A stretch of DNA of 5,127 nucleotides from contig JBAWVO010000401.1 in assembly GCA_037147235.1 (NCBI GenBank), positions 1-5,127 of the forward strand, written 5' to 3'. Each line of letters opens with the position of its first letter. The first letter of the stretch is position 1. The stretch comes from JANXQG01 sp037147235 (GTDB lineage Bacteria; Planctomycetota; Planctomycetia; Pirellulales; Thermoguttaceae). The position numbers and the translations under genes are program-made. Below the pieces are notes generated by a model. That model was given only the letters and a program-made list of their open reading frames with translations. It made no database searches and was not told the origin of the DNA. Of the stretch, positions 4,786 to 5,127 are shown one piece after another.

Positions 4786-5124
4786 TCCGGCCGACTGCTT
4801 GAGCCAGCCGCCGACCATCCGCCCGCACTCCGTCAATCCCTTGCAGGCGAATCCGTACTGCCGCATCGTGAACAGGTCGCGGTCCTTGGCCAATCGCACC
4901 AGCCGACGCAAGACCTCGATGTCGCGGTTGGCACGGCTGAGCAGGTCTGCCTTGCGCGGGCTGTAGGCCGACTCGACCAGCAGTTCCAGAACGTCGATGG
5001 CGCGGTCCGCCAGCCGTTGCCCAAAGACAAACCGCTGGTTCTTCGGGAAGCTGTCCACCCGCTCCAAAAACCATTTTACCAGATCGTACCATTTCACCAA
5101 GACGACAGGCGATTCAGCGGCCAT
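4756..5124 (-). CDS. avd: Avd, accessory variability determinant of the DGR
   Basis: A 122-residue, highly helical, basic protein of the usual Avd length (about 110-130). Avd forms a barrel-like pentamer of four-helix bundles that binds the DGR reverse transcriptase and the TR RNA and is needed for mutagenic retrohoming. Visible features: VVLVKWYDLVKWFLERVDSF (helix 1, residues 7-26), PKNQRFVFGQRLADRAIDVL (start of helix 2), ADLLSRANRDIEVLRRLVRL (helix 3), and QYGFACKGLTECGRMVGGWL (helix 4, about 89-108). The pattern FPK..RF.fg.R, with GRMVGGW at the end, is typical of the family. The last residues (KESRSGFPA, 114-122) are encoded by the hairpin repeat, so the original end was probably altered by repeat insertion. 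The ATG at 5124 is near the right edge; its ribosome binding site is out of view and an earlier start cannot be excluded. Confidence 0.9.
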   Translation of the reverse strand: MAAESPVVLVKWYDLVKWFLERVDSFPKNQRFVFGQRLADRAIDVLELLVESAYSPRKADLLSRANRDIEVLRRLVRLAKDRDLFTMRQYGFACKGLTECGRMVGGWLKQSAGKESRSGFPA

Positions 5125-5127
5125 AAT

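Noticed and set aside
3897..4966. Open frames antisense to or out of frame with RT and avd (for example 4211-4966)
   Set aside because: They are shadows of two confidently recognised minus-strand genes.

Overview
The window most likely comes from a planctomycete, possibly Gemmataceae-like. It is GC-rich and dense in genes. Three things point there, all judged from memory and not from a search: (i) hairpin repeats reading GTAGGTCAGGCT..AGCCTGAC, which are typical intergenic repeats of that phylum; (ii) a sigma-factor-like protein of a family I associate with planctomycetes; (iii) a gene block ending in a remnant of a PD-(D/E)XK nuclease beginning MSTGLL.

Left part, 1-591. A protein gene runs off the left edge on the minus strand (118 to 1), with a good ribosome binding site and a candidate promoter. 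The 470 bases between it and the first plus-strand gene encode no protein I can support, but they hold many inverted repeats. These are a perfect 22-bp palindrome (305-326), an intrinsic terminator (417-459), and two tandem 12-13 bp hairpins followed by a terminator-like hairpin that ends beside the ribosome binding site of the next gene (472-577). Every wobble pair in the stems from 416 to 570 is G-U on the plus strand, which suggests a folded plus-strand RNA or attenuator.

Middle part, 592-2957, plus strand. Five genes look like one operon: a sigma-70-like DNA-binding protein, a small predicted lipoprotein, a membrane-anchored DUF4230-like protein, a two-domain protein with an Asn/Gly-rich linker, and a broken RecB/Cas4-like nuclease. 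The nuclease has lost its whole catalytic core and keeps only its N-terminal start and its cysteine-rich C-terminus, now in different frames.

Right part, 5124 down to about 3215, minus strand. This is a diversity-generating retroelement (DGR): avd, then a DGR-type reverse transcriptase with YMDD and LPIGNLTSQ motifs, then a template repeat (TR) directly after the RT stop codon. The TR would encode 14 Asn codons (13 AAC, 1 AAT) in a RGGSF..NNN..IGFRVA frame, the usual template for a C-type-lectin/FGE-like variable domain. A strong hairpin with a U-tract (3215-3255) would end the TR transcript. Avd and RT together would copy TR RNA with adenine-directed errors and write the cDNA into a variable repeat (VR) in a target gene. 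No VR lies in the window, so the target is beyond the right edge or elsewhere in the genome. A 37-bp repeat, present twice in tandem, is embedded at the avd/RT junction. It forms the last residues of Avd and the RT leader.
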